64,000 bases of DNA from Saprospiraceae bacterium (GTDB taxonomy: Bacteria; Bacteroidota; Bacteroidia; Chitinophagales; Saprospiraceae), in contig JADKBS010000008.1 in assembly GCA_016714985.1 (NCBI GenBank), forward strand, positions 202,181 through 266,180, in the 5' to 3' direction. A model generated the notes under the pieces. That model was not told the origin of the DNA, searched no databases, and saw nothing but the letters and a program-made list of their open reading frames with translations. Positions 24,029-34,100 of the stretch are shown here, piece after piece (the stretch's first letter is position 1; each line of letters begins with the position of its first letter). A program made the position numbers and the translations under genes.

Positions 24029-24667
24029 ATGAAGTTAAAAATCTGCGGCCTAAAACACCCCGCCAACGTCCACCAACTCCTGACCTTAAAGCCGGACTAT
24101 ATCGGGTTCATTTTTTACAAAAAAAGCCCCCGTTACGTGGGTGAGGTCGCTGATTTGGACTGGGTGAAAAACCTGCCGGGCAGCTCCCGAAAAGTCGGGG
24201 TGTTCGTGAACGAGGCAGTGGAGGCGGTGGAAAATATTGCGGCAGCACTTGGCTTGCAGGTCGTTCAATTGCATGGCGAAGAAACGCCGGAGATTTGCAA
24301 CGCACTGAAAATGAGTGGCTTGAAGGTGTGGAAAGCTTTCGGCGTGGACGAGGATTTTGATTTTGGAAAAACGGCGGCTTACGCTGACGTTTGCGATAAA
24401 TTCCTTTTCGATACAAAAGGGAAAAACCGTGGCGGCAATGGCGTGACGTTCGATTGGGGGCTGTTGGAGAAATATCAGGGAGAGACGCCGTTTGTACTGA
24501 GCGGCGGCATCTGTATCGAAGATGCTGGGGCGGTGCTCAAACTTTCCAAGTCTTTGAGACTTGGAAAGTTTCTCTCCGTCCTCGACATCAACTCCCGCTT
24601 CGAAACCGAACCCGGCCTTAAGGATTTTGAACTGATAAAAACATTCAAGCATGAGCTATTTGGCTGA
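24029..24667 (+). CDS. trpF: Phosphoribosylanthranilate isomerase
   Basis: 212 residues from the ATG at 24029, fixed by '[10 protein letters not shown]', where C6 is the conserved catalytic cysteine. 'VGVFVNE', 'LQLHGEE'-type '[13 protein letters not shown]' and 'FVLSGGI' follow the TrpF barrel. It isomerises phosphoribosylanthranilate to the ribulotide. Residues about 171-181 ('[11 protein letters not shown]') are encoded by a perfect palindrome (24539-24571) inserted in frame before 'LDINSRFE', the region that normally holds the last catalytic aspartate. The 3' end overlaps trpB by 17 bp. Confidence 0.93.
   Translation: MKLKICGLKHPANVHQLLTLKPDYIGFIFYKKSPRYVGEVADLDWVKNLPGSSRKVGVFVNEAVEAVENIAAALGLQVVQLHGEETPEICNALKMSGLKVWKAFGVDEDFDFGKTAAYADVCDKFLFDTKGKNRGGNGVTFDWGLLEKYQGETPFVLSGGICIEDAGAVLKLSKSLRLGKFLSVLDINSRFETEPGLKDFELIKTFKHELFG
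24539..24571. repeat. In-frame palindrome in trpF
   Basis: 13-bp perfect arms, 24539-24551 and 24559-24571, around seven bases; core 'actttccaagt'. Length 33 bp, a multiple of three, so the frame is kept. Confidence 0.88.
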
Positions 24668-25878
24668 AAATCAAGACTTTCCAAGTTCTCAAAACTTGGA
24701 AAGTCTGCGCACCCCCGACCCCGACGGCTTCTATGGCCAGTTTGGCGGTGCCTTCATTCCCGAAATGCTGCACCCCAACGTGGAAGAGCTGCGCAACTGC
24801 TACCTCGACATCATCGAGTCGGCGGCGTTCCAAACGGAATTTCGGGCACTGCTGAAGGACTATGCGGGCCGAGCAACGCCGCTCTATCATGCGAAGCGGC
24901 TCTCGGAGCGGTACGGCACCAAGATTTACCTCAAGCGGGAAGACCTCTGCCACACCGGGGCGCACAAAATCAACAACACCATCGGGCAGATTTTGCTGGC
25001 GCAACGATTGGGAAAAAAGCGCATCATCGCCGAAACCGGGGCGGGGCAGCACGGAGTGGCCACTGCCACTGTATGTGCGCTGATGGGGCTGAAGTGCATC
25101 GTTTACATGGGCGCCCTCGACATCGAGCGGCAGGCGCCCAACGTGGCCCGGATGCGGATGCTTGGCGCAACGGTCGTGCCCGCCATGAGCGGCAACCAAA
25201 CCCTCAAGGACGCCACCAACGAGGCCATCCGGGACTGGATTTGCAACCCCGTGGACACGCACTATATCATCGGCTCGGTGGTGGGGCCGCACCCGTACCC
25301 CGACCTCGTGGCCCGTTTGCAGTCGGTCATCAGCGAGGAAATCAAGTGGCAACTGCTTGAAAAAGAGGGCATTGCGAACCCAACGACGGTCATCGCCTGC
25401 GTGGGTGGCGGCAGCAATGCGGCGGGGGCATTCTACCATTTCATCGAAGAAAAATCGGTGCGGCTCATCGGCTCGGAGGCGGCGGGGCACGGCGTCCACA
25501 CGGGCGAGACGGCGGCGACCATCGCCCTCGGCAAGCCGGGCATCCTGCACGGCAGCCTGAGCATGTTGATTCAAAACGGGGACGGTCAGGTCATCGAGCC
25601 GTACAGCATTTCGGCGGGGCTGGACTACCCCGGCGTGGGCCCGCTCCATGCGCATTGGCGGCGAGTGGTCGGGCGAGTTTCGTGCCCGTGACGGACGAAG
25701 AGGCGCTGGCGGCGGCGTTCCAATTGGCGAGACTGGAGGGCATCATCCCAGCACTGGAGTCGGCGCATGCGCTGGCGATTTTTGAGAAAATCAAGTTTGA
25801 AAAAGAGGACATTGTGGTGCTGTGTTTGTCGGGAAGGGGGATAAAGATTTGGGAACCTACACGAAGTATTTGACTTAG
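24651..25878 (+). CDS. trpB: Tryptophan synthase beta subunit, two one-base frameshifts
   Basis: PLP enzyme joining indole and serine. '[13 protein letters not shown]' carries the PLP lysine, '[13 protein letters not shown]' and '[10 protein letters not shown]' bind substrate and cofactor phosphate. The frame from 24651 stops at 25691, but '[17 protein letters not shown]' to the end continues one frame over, and a second shift occurs at the final '[15 protein letters not shown]'. Both are one-base losses in homopolymers (T2 for T3 near 25655; G5 for G6 at 25836-25840). Read with both corrected, the gene ends at 25878 and is full length. A palindrome (24675-24705) adds about ten residues in frame near the N-terminus. 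Confidence 0.92.
24675..24705. repeat. Palindrome near the trpB start
   Basis: 13-bp perfect arms (24675-24687 and 24693-24705) around 'ctcaa'; same 'actttccaagt' core as the trpF palindrome. It lies directly after the overlap of trpF and trpB. Confidence 0.88.
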
Positions 25879-25915
25879 AAAATTATCAAATCTTGATAAT
25901 TTTATGTAAATTGGC

Positions 25916-26387
25916 ATGAAAGTCCAAGGTAAAAGACACTTCAATCAGGACAATTTGGCATCGGCTGAAATCAAGGTTGCTGGAATTGGCGATATGCCCT
26001 GAAAAAGGACGGATGGCAGTTCACTTGGCGGGTATTGCCAGAAAACAAGGTACAGTTTTTCTCAAACTTGTCCTTGATTCAACACACCGAAAATGTTGAG
26101 GGCATAATTATGCTCAGCCTGCTCGGAGAAGGAATTGTCTATATGGATTGCATTGAAGTGTCTCCCTAAATTTTGGTGCTAAAGGCGTGATTTAGTCGCC
26201 GGGTGCTTAGTTGGCTTATGGCTGTAAGTTGAGCCTTACACTGGGAAAGCCCCATACGATGGTTGTTTGTCTTTGAAAGCAAGACTGTTTTAATGGAGCT
26301 TTATCAAAAAATATGGCGCAAATGGGGCGGTCAAATGTTCTAGCAGAGGCAGGAATAATGCTGATGGAGCTTTATCTGCAAAAGTAA
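25916..26387 (+). pseudogene. Degraded GNAT-like gene between trpB and trpA
   Basis: No long frame is open, but pieces in different frames join into one protein-like sequence: 'LKKDGWQFTWRVLPENKVQ', 'EGIIMLSLLGEGIVYMDCIE', 'GKAPYDGCLS', 'LMELYQKKYGA'-like and 'EAGIMLMELYLQK'. This pattern resembles an acetyltransferase-like family often found beside HTH genes in Bacteroidota toxin-antitoxin-type pairs. Several lesions are more than one base would explain, so this copy is probably dead. Identification is by eye and tentative. Confidence 0.4.
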
Positions 26388-26427
26388 TAAAATGAAGAAA
26401 TTTTGTCAATGAAAGTCAAAATCATTA

Positions 26428-26868
26428 ATGAAGGCGGCATTCAAATTCCTCAAAGAGGTTGAAATGGGTTTCGGGATTGCACCAAAAGGACGTGATGTGG
26501 CCAACCTTTTATCGGTTTCAAACAGCATACTGAAAAGCAGGGCGTGAAGACCTGCGTCGACACAAACTCGGAGCCACGCTGCATAGGATGGGGCACTTGC
26601 CTGTGATGTGGACATCTCCGCCAACCTCTACCGGTTGACACGCCTCGCAAAAGCAATACTTAATGAGGCAATCGGAGCGCTTGGAGTCAAGAAAAAAGAC
26701 TTTGCGACATACATAGGAATTGAAGACTCCAACCTTAGCGCAATGCTAAAAGGCAACCGCCGCATCAGCCCAGAGTTTGCGCTAAGACTTGCAACCGATG
26801 TGGCACGCATTGCCTGCCACCCTTTGTGTCCTGATTTCGTGTTTCTAAAAATCAGCCTAATTCTTTGA
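26428..26868 (+). pseudogene. HTH antitoxin-like gene, broken
   Basis: An ORF from 26428 gives 'FLKEVEMGFGIAPKGRDVAN' and stops at about 26538; a second frame from 26608 gives 'MDISANLYRLTRLAKAIL' and 'KKDFATYIGIEDSNLSAMLK' plus 'GNRRISPEFALRLA', an XRE/HigA-type helix-turn-helix. The end then diverges ('HPLCPDFVFLKISLIL'), probably another frameshift. Together with the preceding GNAT-like remnant it looks like a decayed two-gene module inserted between trpB and trpA. Confidence 0.5.
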
Positions 26869-26974
26869 CTGGCATCTTTGGTTTCGGAGCGCATCCCTTT
26901 CCTTAGTCGAAATGCAAAACTCAAAGTTAAAGTCGAAGAATTGATAACTGGGGATTTACCTCCAAACCAAAAAC

Positions 26975-27747
26975 ATGAACCGACTCGTTTAAAACAATTA
27001 TTCCAGCATAAGCCCCAAAACATCCTCTCCATCTTCTTCACCGCCGGCCACCCCACGCCCGACGGCACCCGCATGACCATCCTCGACCTGGCCGCTGCCG
27101 GGGCCGACCTCGTGGAGGTGGGCATCCCCTTCAGCGACCCGCTGGCCGATGGGCCGACCATCCAGGCCAGCAGCCATGCGGCATTGGAAAACGGGATGTC
27201 GTTGGAGAAGCTGTTTGCGCAGCTCGAAGGCATCCGCTCGGAAACACAAATGCCGCTGGTGCTGATGGGCTACCTGAACCCCGTGCTGCAATTCGGCATG
27301 GAACGTTTCTGCGAGCGCTGCGCTGCCGTGGGCGTGGACGGCGTCATTTTGCCCGATTTGCCCTTGGCTTTTTTTCAAAAGAACTATGCATCGCTCTTCG
27401 AGCAACATGGCATCTGTCCCATCTTTCTCGTCACACCGCAGACCAGCGATGAGCGTATCCGGGAACTAGATACCGCCAGTCGGGGCTTCCTCTACGCCGT
27501 GAGCACGGCCAGCACGACAGGTGGTGCAGGTGGTTTCAACGAGTCACAAGTGGCTTATTTCCAGCGCATTGCGAAGCTAAAGCTAAATAACCCCGTGCTG
27601 GTGGGCTTTGGCATTTCGGACAAAACAGCCTTCGATACCGTTTGCCAATACCTTAATGGTGGCGTGGTGGGCAGTGCCTTCATAAGGGCGCAGGAGGCGG
27701 ATATTTCCGCACATGATTTTGTAGAAAGCATCAGGGGCGGAAAGTGA
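26975..27747 (+). CDS. trpA: Tryptophan synthase alpha subunit
   Basis: Cleaves indole-glycerol phosphate to indole and G3P. 'FFTAGHPTPDGT', 'ADLVEVGIPFSDPLADGP' (catalytic Glu and Asp), 'LVLMGYLNP', 'GVILPDLPL' and 'STTGGAGGF' are all intact. The natural start is probably the ATG at 26975 ('MNRL...LKQLFQHKPQN'), which is out of frame with the rest by one base, most simply one T missing from the run at 26987-26990; an in-frame GTG at 26878 is also open but gives an odd N-terminus. The last gene of the operon, about 1.1 kb after trpB. Confidence 0.92.
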
Positions 27748-27810
27748 TTTTTTCATAAAAACATCGTTCTCGCAGAACTATATTCCGATTTGAGCGGTAT
27801 AGAATCCATT

Positions 27811-27824
27811 ATTTCGCACGAAAT
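27811..27824. promoter_or_regulatory. Small palindrome upstream of the MFS gene
   Basis: 'ATTTCG CA CGAAAT', a perfect 6+2+6 palindrome 24 bp before the MFS start. It could be an operator; no regulator gene is adjacent. Confidence 0.35.
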
Positions 27825-27847
27825 ATGGTTTACCAACTTTGTCACCT

Positions 27848-29128
27848 ATGTTGTCCCGCACCTTATCCGCTTATCTTGCCCCTTACAAAGGACTTTCACG
27901 GTCAGCTTGGCTGATTTCGGTGGCCTCCCTCATCAACCGGAGCGGCACCATGGTGCTTCCCTTCCTGTCGGTCTATCTCATTTCCGACCTGCAGTTCACG
28001 ATGGAGCAGGCCGGCATTGTGATGACCCTGTTTGGGGCAGGCTCTTTCCTGGGGTCATTTTTGGGCGGCAACCTGACGGACAGAATCGGGTACCACCGGG
28101 TGCTGTTCTGGTCGCTGTTCCTGGGGGGAATTGGCTTCATTGCATTGGGCTATGTCAAGAGCTTGGAAGGCATCTATGTCATGGTTTTCATGTTGAGCAC
28201 CGTTGGCGATGCGTTCCGCCCGGCCACAATGGCAGCCTTGGCAGCACATAGCACACCCGAAAACCGTACCCGTTCCTACTCTCTTATGCGGATGTCCATC
28301 AACTTGGGATTCACGATTGGGCCAGCAGTGGGCGGGGTATTGGCAGCTTGGAAAGGCTACCACACCTTATTTTGGGTGGACGGTATAACCTGCATTGCTT
28401 CGGCCATTTTCTTTCGGTCAATCCTAAAGCCGGTACAATTGAGCGAAGCGGAAAAGGCCGCCTCTAAAGCTGCCGATAAACCTGTGGTCCAATCTCCCTA
28501 CAGGGACAAGCAATACTTGATTTTCCTGTTGCTGACCATGTTGGGCGCCACGGTGTTCTTGCAGATTATTTCATCGCTGCCCGTATATTATGACAAGGTG
28601 ATGCACATGAACGAGTGGCAAATCGGGGTCTTGCTCGCATTCAATGGCCTCATTGTTTTCTTGACGGAAATGCCCTTGGTGTTCACCCTGGAGCGGAGAA
28701 TGAAGCGGATGAACTGCATCATTACCGGCATCGTCCTGTATGCTTTCGGGTATCTTGTGCTGAATATTGCTCCGCAAAGCGTTGCCATTGCCATCTTGTC
28801 CATGTTTGCGCTTTCGATTGGCGAGATATTCAACATGCCCTTCGCCAATTCCTTCGCCCTCAGCCGTACAACGGATGCAAACCGGGGAAAGTACATGGGC
28901 CTGTATTCGATGACTTACTCGTTGGCACATATCATCGGGCCTTATTTTTCGATGAAGATAGCCGAGCGGCACGGGTTCGATGTGCTTTGGTACATTTCCG
29001 GGGCCATTTGCATCTTGGTCGCTTGGGGTTTTATGGGCATGAAGAAGAACAATCCCGACCCTATCCCAACTGCACAAGTAGCGGAAGAAGAACTTATGCC
29101 CGTCGTTCCATTGGAAGGCACGACTTGA
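27848..29128 (+). CDS. MFS transporter
   Basis: About 426 residues from the ATG at 27848 (an in-frame TTG at 27839 is also possible). Twelve hydrophobic helices can be counted. The loop between helices 2 and 3 has 'GGNLTDRIGYHRVLFW', the MFS signature A, and a second copy-like region follows helix 8. The central loop 'LSEAEKAASKAADKPVVQSP' divides the two halves. Such drug/H+ antiporter-like proteins export small molecules, but the substrate is not readable. It follows trpA by 100 bp and precedes gpsA. Confidence 0.88.
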   Translation: MLSRTLSAYLAPYKGLSRSAWLISVASLINRSGTMVLPFLSVYLISDLQFTMEQAGIVMTLFGAGSFLGSFLGGNLTDRIGYHRVLFWSLFLGGIGFIALGYVKSLEGIYVMVFMLSTVGDAFRPATMAALAAHSTPENRTRSYSLMRMSINLGFTIGPAVGGVLAAWKGYHTLFWVDGITCIASAIFFRSILKPVQLSEAEKAASKAADKPVVQSPYRDKQYLIFLLLTMLGATVFLQIISSLPVYYDKVMHMNEWQIGVLLAFNGLIVFLTEMPLVFTLERRMKRMNCIITGIVLYAFGYLVLNIAPQSVAIAILSMFALSIGEIFNMPFANSFALSRTTDANRGKYMGLYSMTYSLAHIIGPYFSMKIAERHGFDVLWYISGAICILVAWGFMGMKKNNPDPIPTAQVAEEELMPVVPLEGTT

Positions 29129-29186
29129 TTTGCGGCCCCAATTCCTTGCGTTTTTGAAAAAGGCGTAGTTTTGGCCGATTTTAATA

Positions 29187-29255
29187 GTCATTGGTCATTA
29201 AAGTCATTTGTCATTAACTCCGAACCATTGACCAATGACCCGAATGACCAATGAC
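29187..29255. repeat. Mirrored heptamer arrays upstream of gpsA
   Basis: Left: 'gtcattg gtcatta aa gtcattt gtcatta' (29187-29216). Right: 'attgacc aatgacc cg aatgacc aatgac' (29227-29255). Each side has four 7-bp units with a two-base break after the second, and the right side is the inverted form of the left. Ten bases separate them. It ends ten bases before the gpsA ATG. Confidence 0.9.
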
Positions 29256-29264
29256 TTTTCCATA

Positions 29265-30320
29265 ATGTCCAATTTCAACAAACATATCGCCACAGGCGTC
29301 ATTGGCTCGGGCAGCTTTGGCACAGCAGTGGCCAATTTGCTGGCCTTCAACACCGATGTGCTGATTTTCAGCCGCCGGGAGCAGATGGTGGAGGCCATCA
29401 ATAAGGAGCACCGCCACCCGACCTTCAACGTCGCCCTTTCGGAGCGCATACGTGCCACTTCCGACCCACAGGAGATAGCCGAAAGCTGTTCCCTGATTTT
29501 CCCCATCGTTACTTCCGAGGGCTTCCGCCCGATGATGCAGACCTTCTCGCCGTTCCTGCGGCCCTACCATATCCTTATCCACGGCACCAAGGGTTTCGAT
29601 ATCAAGAACCTGACGGAGCAAGAACTGAAAGAAGGCAAAATCACCCGCAACGGTGTGCGCACCATGAGCGAAGTGATACGGGAGGAATCGGTGGTGGTAC
29701 GGGTAGGCTGCCTTTCCGGCCCCAACCTCGCCTCCGAAATCATGGCCGGGCAACCGACGGCCACGGTCATCGGCAGCAAGTTCGACGAGGTGGTGAGCAC
29801 GGGGAAGAAGGTGTTGAGCAGCAAGTATTTCCAAGTATTTGGCACGTATGAGATATTGGGTGCGGAACTGGCGGGGGCGTTGAAGAACACCATTGCCATC
29901 GGCAGCGGCATTTTGGGTGGCTTGGGCCTTGGCAAAAACCTGCAAGCCCTGCTCATCAACCGGGGCCTGATGGAGATGATCTATTACGGCAAGGCGCTCG
30001 GTTCATCACCCAAGCCCTTCGTAGGCACGGCGGGCATCGGCGACCTAATTTGCACCGCCACCAGCATGAGCAGCCGCAACTACACTTTCGGCTACCGACT
30101 TGGCCAAGGGGAGAAGACCGCCGACATACTCGCCTCTATGCCAGAGGTGGCCGAGGGCGTGCGCACCCTTAAGATTGCGAAGCACCTGGCCGACCACCTG
30201 AAGTTGCACGTGCCCATCACGCAGATGCTCTACCGGGCCGTGCATGAAGGCTATGACATCCAACAGGCCATTGAGTACCTGATGCGCTATCCATATTATG
30301 TGGATGTGGATTTTATTTGA
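29265..30320 (+). CDS. gpsA: Glycerol-3-phosphate dehydrogenase (NAD(P)+)
   Basis: 351 residues from the ATG at 29265; an ATG at 29235 would include repeat sequence. The N-terminal Rossmann motif is 'GVIGSGSFGTAVANLL' (residues about 11-26). The second domain has 'GALKNTIAIGSGILGGL' with the catalytic lysine and 'GTAGIGDLICTATS' with 'SRNYTFGYRLGQG'. It reduces dihydroxyacetone phosphate to sn-glycerol-3-phosphate for phospholipid synthesis. Cytoplasmic. The repeat element upstream replaces a recognisable ribosome-binding site. Confidence 0.95.
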   Translation: MSNFNKHIATGVIGSGSFGTAVANLLAFNTDVLIFSRREQMVEAINKEHRHPTFNVALSERIRATSDPQEIAESCSLIFPIVTSEGFRPMMQTFSPFLRPYHILIHGTKGFDIKNLTEQELKEGKITRNGVRTMSEVIREESVVVRVGCLSGPNLASEIMAGQPTATVIGSKFDEVVSTGKKVLSSKYFQVFGTYEILGAELAGALKNTIAIGSGILGGLGLGKNLQALLINRGLMEMIYYGKALGSSPKPFVGTAGIGDLICTATSMSSRNYTFGYRLGQGEKTADILASMPEVAEGVRTLKIAKHLADHLKLHVPITQMLYRAVHEGYDIQQAIEYLMRYPYYVDVDFI

Positions 30321-30542
30321 AAACCCTGTGCTGGTATTTATACTTCTGGCCGTTAGCTGTTAGCCATTTGCTTTTGACCAACAGTAAATTCAAATGGACA
30401 AAACCTGGCGCTCAAAAGTATAGAAGGGGGGCTTTCGGGGGACTTATTTCAATTTCCCCCTCAAAGCGACCCCTCATCAATAGTTGCAAATCGGCACACT
30501 ACCCATAAAACCTACCTTATACATTAATTTTTTTCAAAATTA

Positions 30543-30573
30543 TTTGACAATTCAACAAAGCCGTTTACCTTTG
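30543..30573 (+). promoter_or_regulatory. Strong Bacteroidota-type promoter
   Basis: TTTG at 30543-30546, 19 bases, TACCTTTG at 30566-30573, a full match to the primary sigma consensus. The nearest long gene starts about 570 bp downstream, so the transcript has a long leader or is a separate RNA. Confidence 0.8.
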
Positions 30574-30618
30574 CCAAAATTGAACGAACCGAATTTGTAA
30601 TCCACAACCGATTTTCCC

Positions 30619-30726
30619 ATGAAAAGTATTAACCGAAACTTCGCACACTCCGTTTTTGACCTACTTCTCCAATTGTTTCTTCCTAAAAATCTCAGGGCAT
30701 GCCCTGTGTCGCTGAACGCTTCTTGA
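30619..30726 (+). CDS. Possible small ORF (35 residues)
   Basis: It begins about 40 bp after the strong promoter at 30543 and reads 'MKSINRNFAHSVFDLLLQLF' then 'LPKNLRACPVSLNAS'. It is basic at the N-terminus and amphipathic in the middle. No family is recognised. It may be a real small protein, a leader peptide or a remnant. Confidence 0.35.
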   Translation: MKSINRNFAHSVFDLLLQLFLPKNLRACPVSLNAS

Positions 30727-30787
30727 AGCGCAGTCCGCCCGTTTTCCAATCTACCCTTTTGTAAAATTCAGCCAGTTTAAAGGACAA

Positions 30788-30818
30788 TATATGCGTATGG
30801 CATTGCCATGCACATATA
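30788..30818 (+). ncRNA. Hairpin in the leader between 30.5 and 31.1 kb
   Basis: A 15-bp near-perfect inverted repeat (30788-30802 with 30804-30818, two mismatches) around one base. With a second palindrome at 31057-31083 ('gcggcgaa' facing 'ttcgccgc'), it suggests a structured RNA in the 825-bp gap after gpsA. The rest of the gap shows no gene I can support. Confidence 0.4.
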
Positions 30819-31145
30819 GATGATTTAACTGCACACTACGGGAACCACCCACCATTACTGGAACATAGACAAATCCGGGCATACCCTTCGTTGCCTGAGA
30901 GGTTCATGAATATAACTTTAATCGTCATGCTGCATGCACTGATGAAGGGGATTTTTATGCCATTTAATCAAATTAAACAATCACAAGGTGCTGATTGCCA
31001 ACAGGTTGAGCGAAGCGCCAAAAAGAATTTGACAAATTATAATCCATGTATATGAAGCGGCGAATCCTACTAGGTTCGCCGCCTTCATCAAGCTGTTTTA
31101 AACAATTCTTTCACAACCGATTTATTCAACAAATTAAGTAATCCG

Positions 31146-34100
31146 ATGAAAAAAACGATTACACCCGTTTTAATTGACCGGGCTTTTTACCGTTCTTTAA
31201 CCAAAACGTCCGTTTTACTCAAGGCCTTATCCCTGTTTGTAGCAGGTATGCTGGCCAGCACCTCGACCCTCAACGCACAGTGCAGCATGGCTTGTTCCGG
31301 CTCCACCAATGTTTCGCTCTCGCCTACCTGCCAAGGCACGATTACCTACGATATGATTCTGCAAAACCCCAACAACTGCTCGCCCAATGGCCCCTCAGCC
31401 TATCAGGTGATCGTGATGGATTTAGCGGGAACCCCCATACCCACCAGCCCGGTCGTCACTGCCGACAACATCGGCCAGACACTGACGGTGAAGGTGAAGC
31501 ACTGGGCCTCCTGGCAACTCCTGTTGGGGCAACATCAATGTGGAGGACAAGGTCGGCCCGACAATTACCTGCCCGGCCAACGTCACCGTGCCGTGCACCA
31601 GCCCGACCACCACAGCCCTCACTGGCACGGCAACGGCCACCGATTGCTCCGACTTCACCATCACCAGCACCGACCAGACGCAGGTACTTGGCTGCGCAGG
31701 CTCGAACTTCACCGCCATCATCACCCGTACCTGGCTGGCAGTGGACTTGGGTGGCTACCTCAACACCTGCACACAAACCATCAACGTCACCAAACCAACC
31801 TCGGCGAACATCAGCTGGCCGCCAAACCGAGACGGCATCGCAGCGCCCATGCTCGATTGCGTGAACCCCAACACCACGCCCGCCAATACGGGCGCACCGA
31901 GCATTGGTGGCTACCCGATTCCCAATGGCACGGGTTACTGCAACATGGCGGTGACGTTCAGCGACCAGCACATACCCATTTGCCAGAACAGCTACAAAAT
32001 CTTGCGCACCTGGACGGTGGTCAACTGGTGCAACAGCACCATCTCCACCCATACGCAAATTATTGCGGTGAAGGACGTGACGCCACCAACCCTCACCTGT
32101 CCCGCCGACCTGACCGTGGGCACGACCTCTGCCATTGTTTGCAAGGCAAACGTACTGCTGCCACCGGTGGGCATTACCGACAACTGCTCGACCAGCTTCA
32201 CGGTCAGCATCAGCTCACCAGCCGGCCAGGTACAGGGCAACGGCGGGCTGCTGAACAACGTCAGCCCCGGTGTTTATACCATTACCTACAATGTGACAGA
32301 CGGCTGCGGCAACTCCAATTTCTGCACCTCCAAGCTGACCGTGGTGGACGACGACTCACCCACCATGATTTGCAACGAATACACCGTGGTGACGCTGAAC
32401 AGCAACGGCACTGCCATCGTTTTCCCGACCACCTTCAACAACGGAAGCTACGACAACTGCAGCCCCGTGAACCTTACCGTGCGCCGCATGACGCAGGCTT
32501 GTGGCACACAGCCCGTTTATGGCCCCAACGTGAAGTTCTGCTGCGAAGACGTTGGGCAAGGCATTCAAGTACAAATGCAAGGCACTGACGCCAGCGGCAA
32601 CACCAACTCCTGCATGGTAACCGTGCATGTGACGGACCACTCGCAGCCCTCCATCCTCTGTCCGCCCAACGCAACCGTAAACTGCAACCAAGACCCGACC
32701 AACCTAAGCCTGACCGGACAAGCCACCGCAGCAGCCTCATGTGGCACACCAACCATCACCTATACAGATGCCAGCAACCTGAACATGTGCGACGTGGGCA
32801 CTATCATCCGAACTTGGAAGGCTACATTAGGGAACAACAACTCAAGCACCTGCACCCAGACCATTTTATCGGTGGACAACACGCCCGTGACCGTTACCTT
32901 CCCACCGAGCTACAATGTACCTGGTAATTGCGTCAGCCTAAACAGCCTTGCACCAGCCAACCTGCCCGCTCCTTATGGTGCACCAACCATCACCAGCGAC
33001 TGTGAAATGATGGCCATCAACCATACCGACCAAGTGTTCGTCGTATCAGGCCCGGCTTGCTACAAGATCATCCGCACCTGGAAGGTCATCAACTGGTGTA
33101 CCTATGTGGCAGGTGGCACGGTCGGACTGTGGGAAGGCCAGCAAATCATCATGGTGACGGACAACACAGCGCCGACCTTCACTTGTCCCAGCAATATGGT
33201 GGTGGCCGTGGACGCCAACTGCAAGGGCAACTTCACCTTGCCGCAGGTGACGAATATCCAAGACTGCAGCCAGAACGTGACCGTTTCGGTGAACAGCAGT
33301 TTCGGCAGCGGCTATGGGCCGTTCACCAACGTGAACCCCGGCAACTATACCGCCAACTATGTCATCGCCGATGGCTGTGGCAACTCCGGTACCTGCGCCA
33401 TCACCATCCAGGTCAAGGACGATAAAAAGCCGACGCCCTATTGCAAGAACGGCCTCATCATCGAGCTGATGCAGAACGGCACGGTGGCCACTTGGGCCAG
33501 CGACTTCAACGCTGGCAGCTTTGACAACTGCCCCGGCAGCTTGATTTATTCATTTTCGCCCAATATCAATCAAACAGGCCTGACGGTGGACTGCGACGAC
33601 ATTGGACAAATCCCTATTCAAATGTGGGTGACGGATGCGAGTGGCAATCAGGATTTCTGCACCACCTTCCTCGTCGTGCAGGACAACATGAACGCCTGCG
33701 GCAACGGCGGGGGAAATGGCAACCTCGTGGCGGGCGTTGCTGGGGCCATCACCAACGAGAGCGGGCAGAACGTACAGAACGTGCATGTAAACCTCAACGA
33801 CCCACTTTCGCAATCGGCCATGACGGGCGCAAACGGCGCTTTCAACTTTGCGGCGGTGCAGATGGGTGGCGATTACACCGTCTCTCCGGAAAGGACTCCA
33901 ACCTGATGAACGGCGTTTCCACTTACGACATGGTGCTGATTCGCAAGCACATCCTTGGCATGGAATACCTTGACTCACCGTACAAGATAATTGCTGCCGA
34001 TGTCAACCATTCCAACGGCATCACTACCTACGACTTGGTGGAAATCCAAAAAGCAATCCTGCATATCACAGACGCTTTTGCCAACAACACCTCATGGCGC

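Noticed and set aside
24645..25655. Long minus-strand ORF (336 codons) opposite trpB
   Set aside because: It is an antisense shadow of trpB; its sequence is Arg/His/Val-rich and matches nothing recognisable.
24651..25878. trpB as a pseudogene
   Set aside because: Both lesions are one-base losses in homopolymers and the same kind of error occurs in many genes of the window, so sequencing error is more likely than decay.
26406..26624. Minus-strand ORF between trpB and trpA
   Set aside because: The plus strand at the same place carries recognisable HTH-family sequence in broken frames, so the minus ORF is a shadow.
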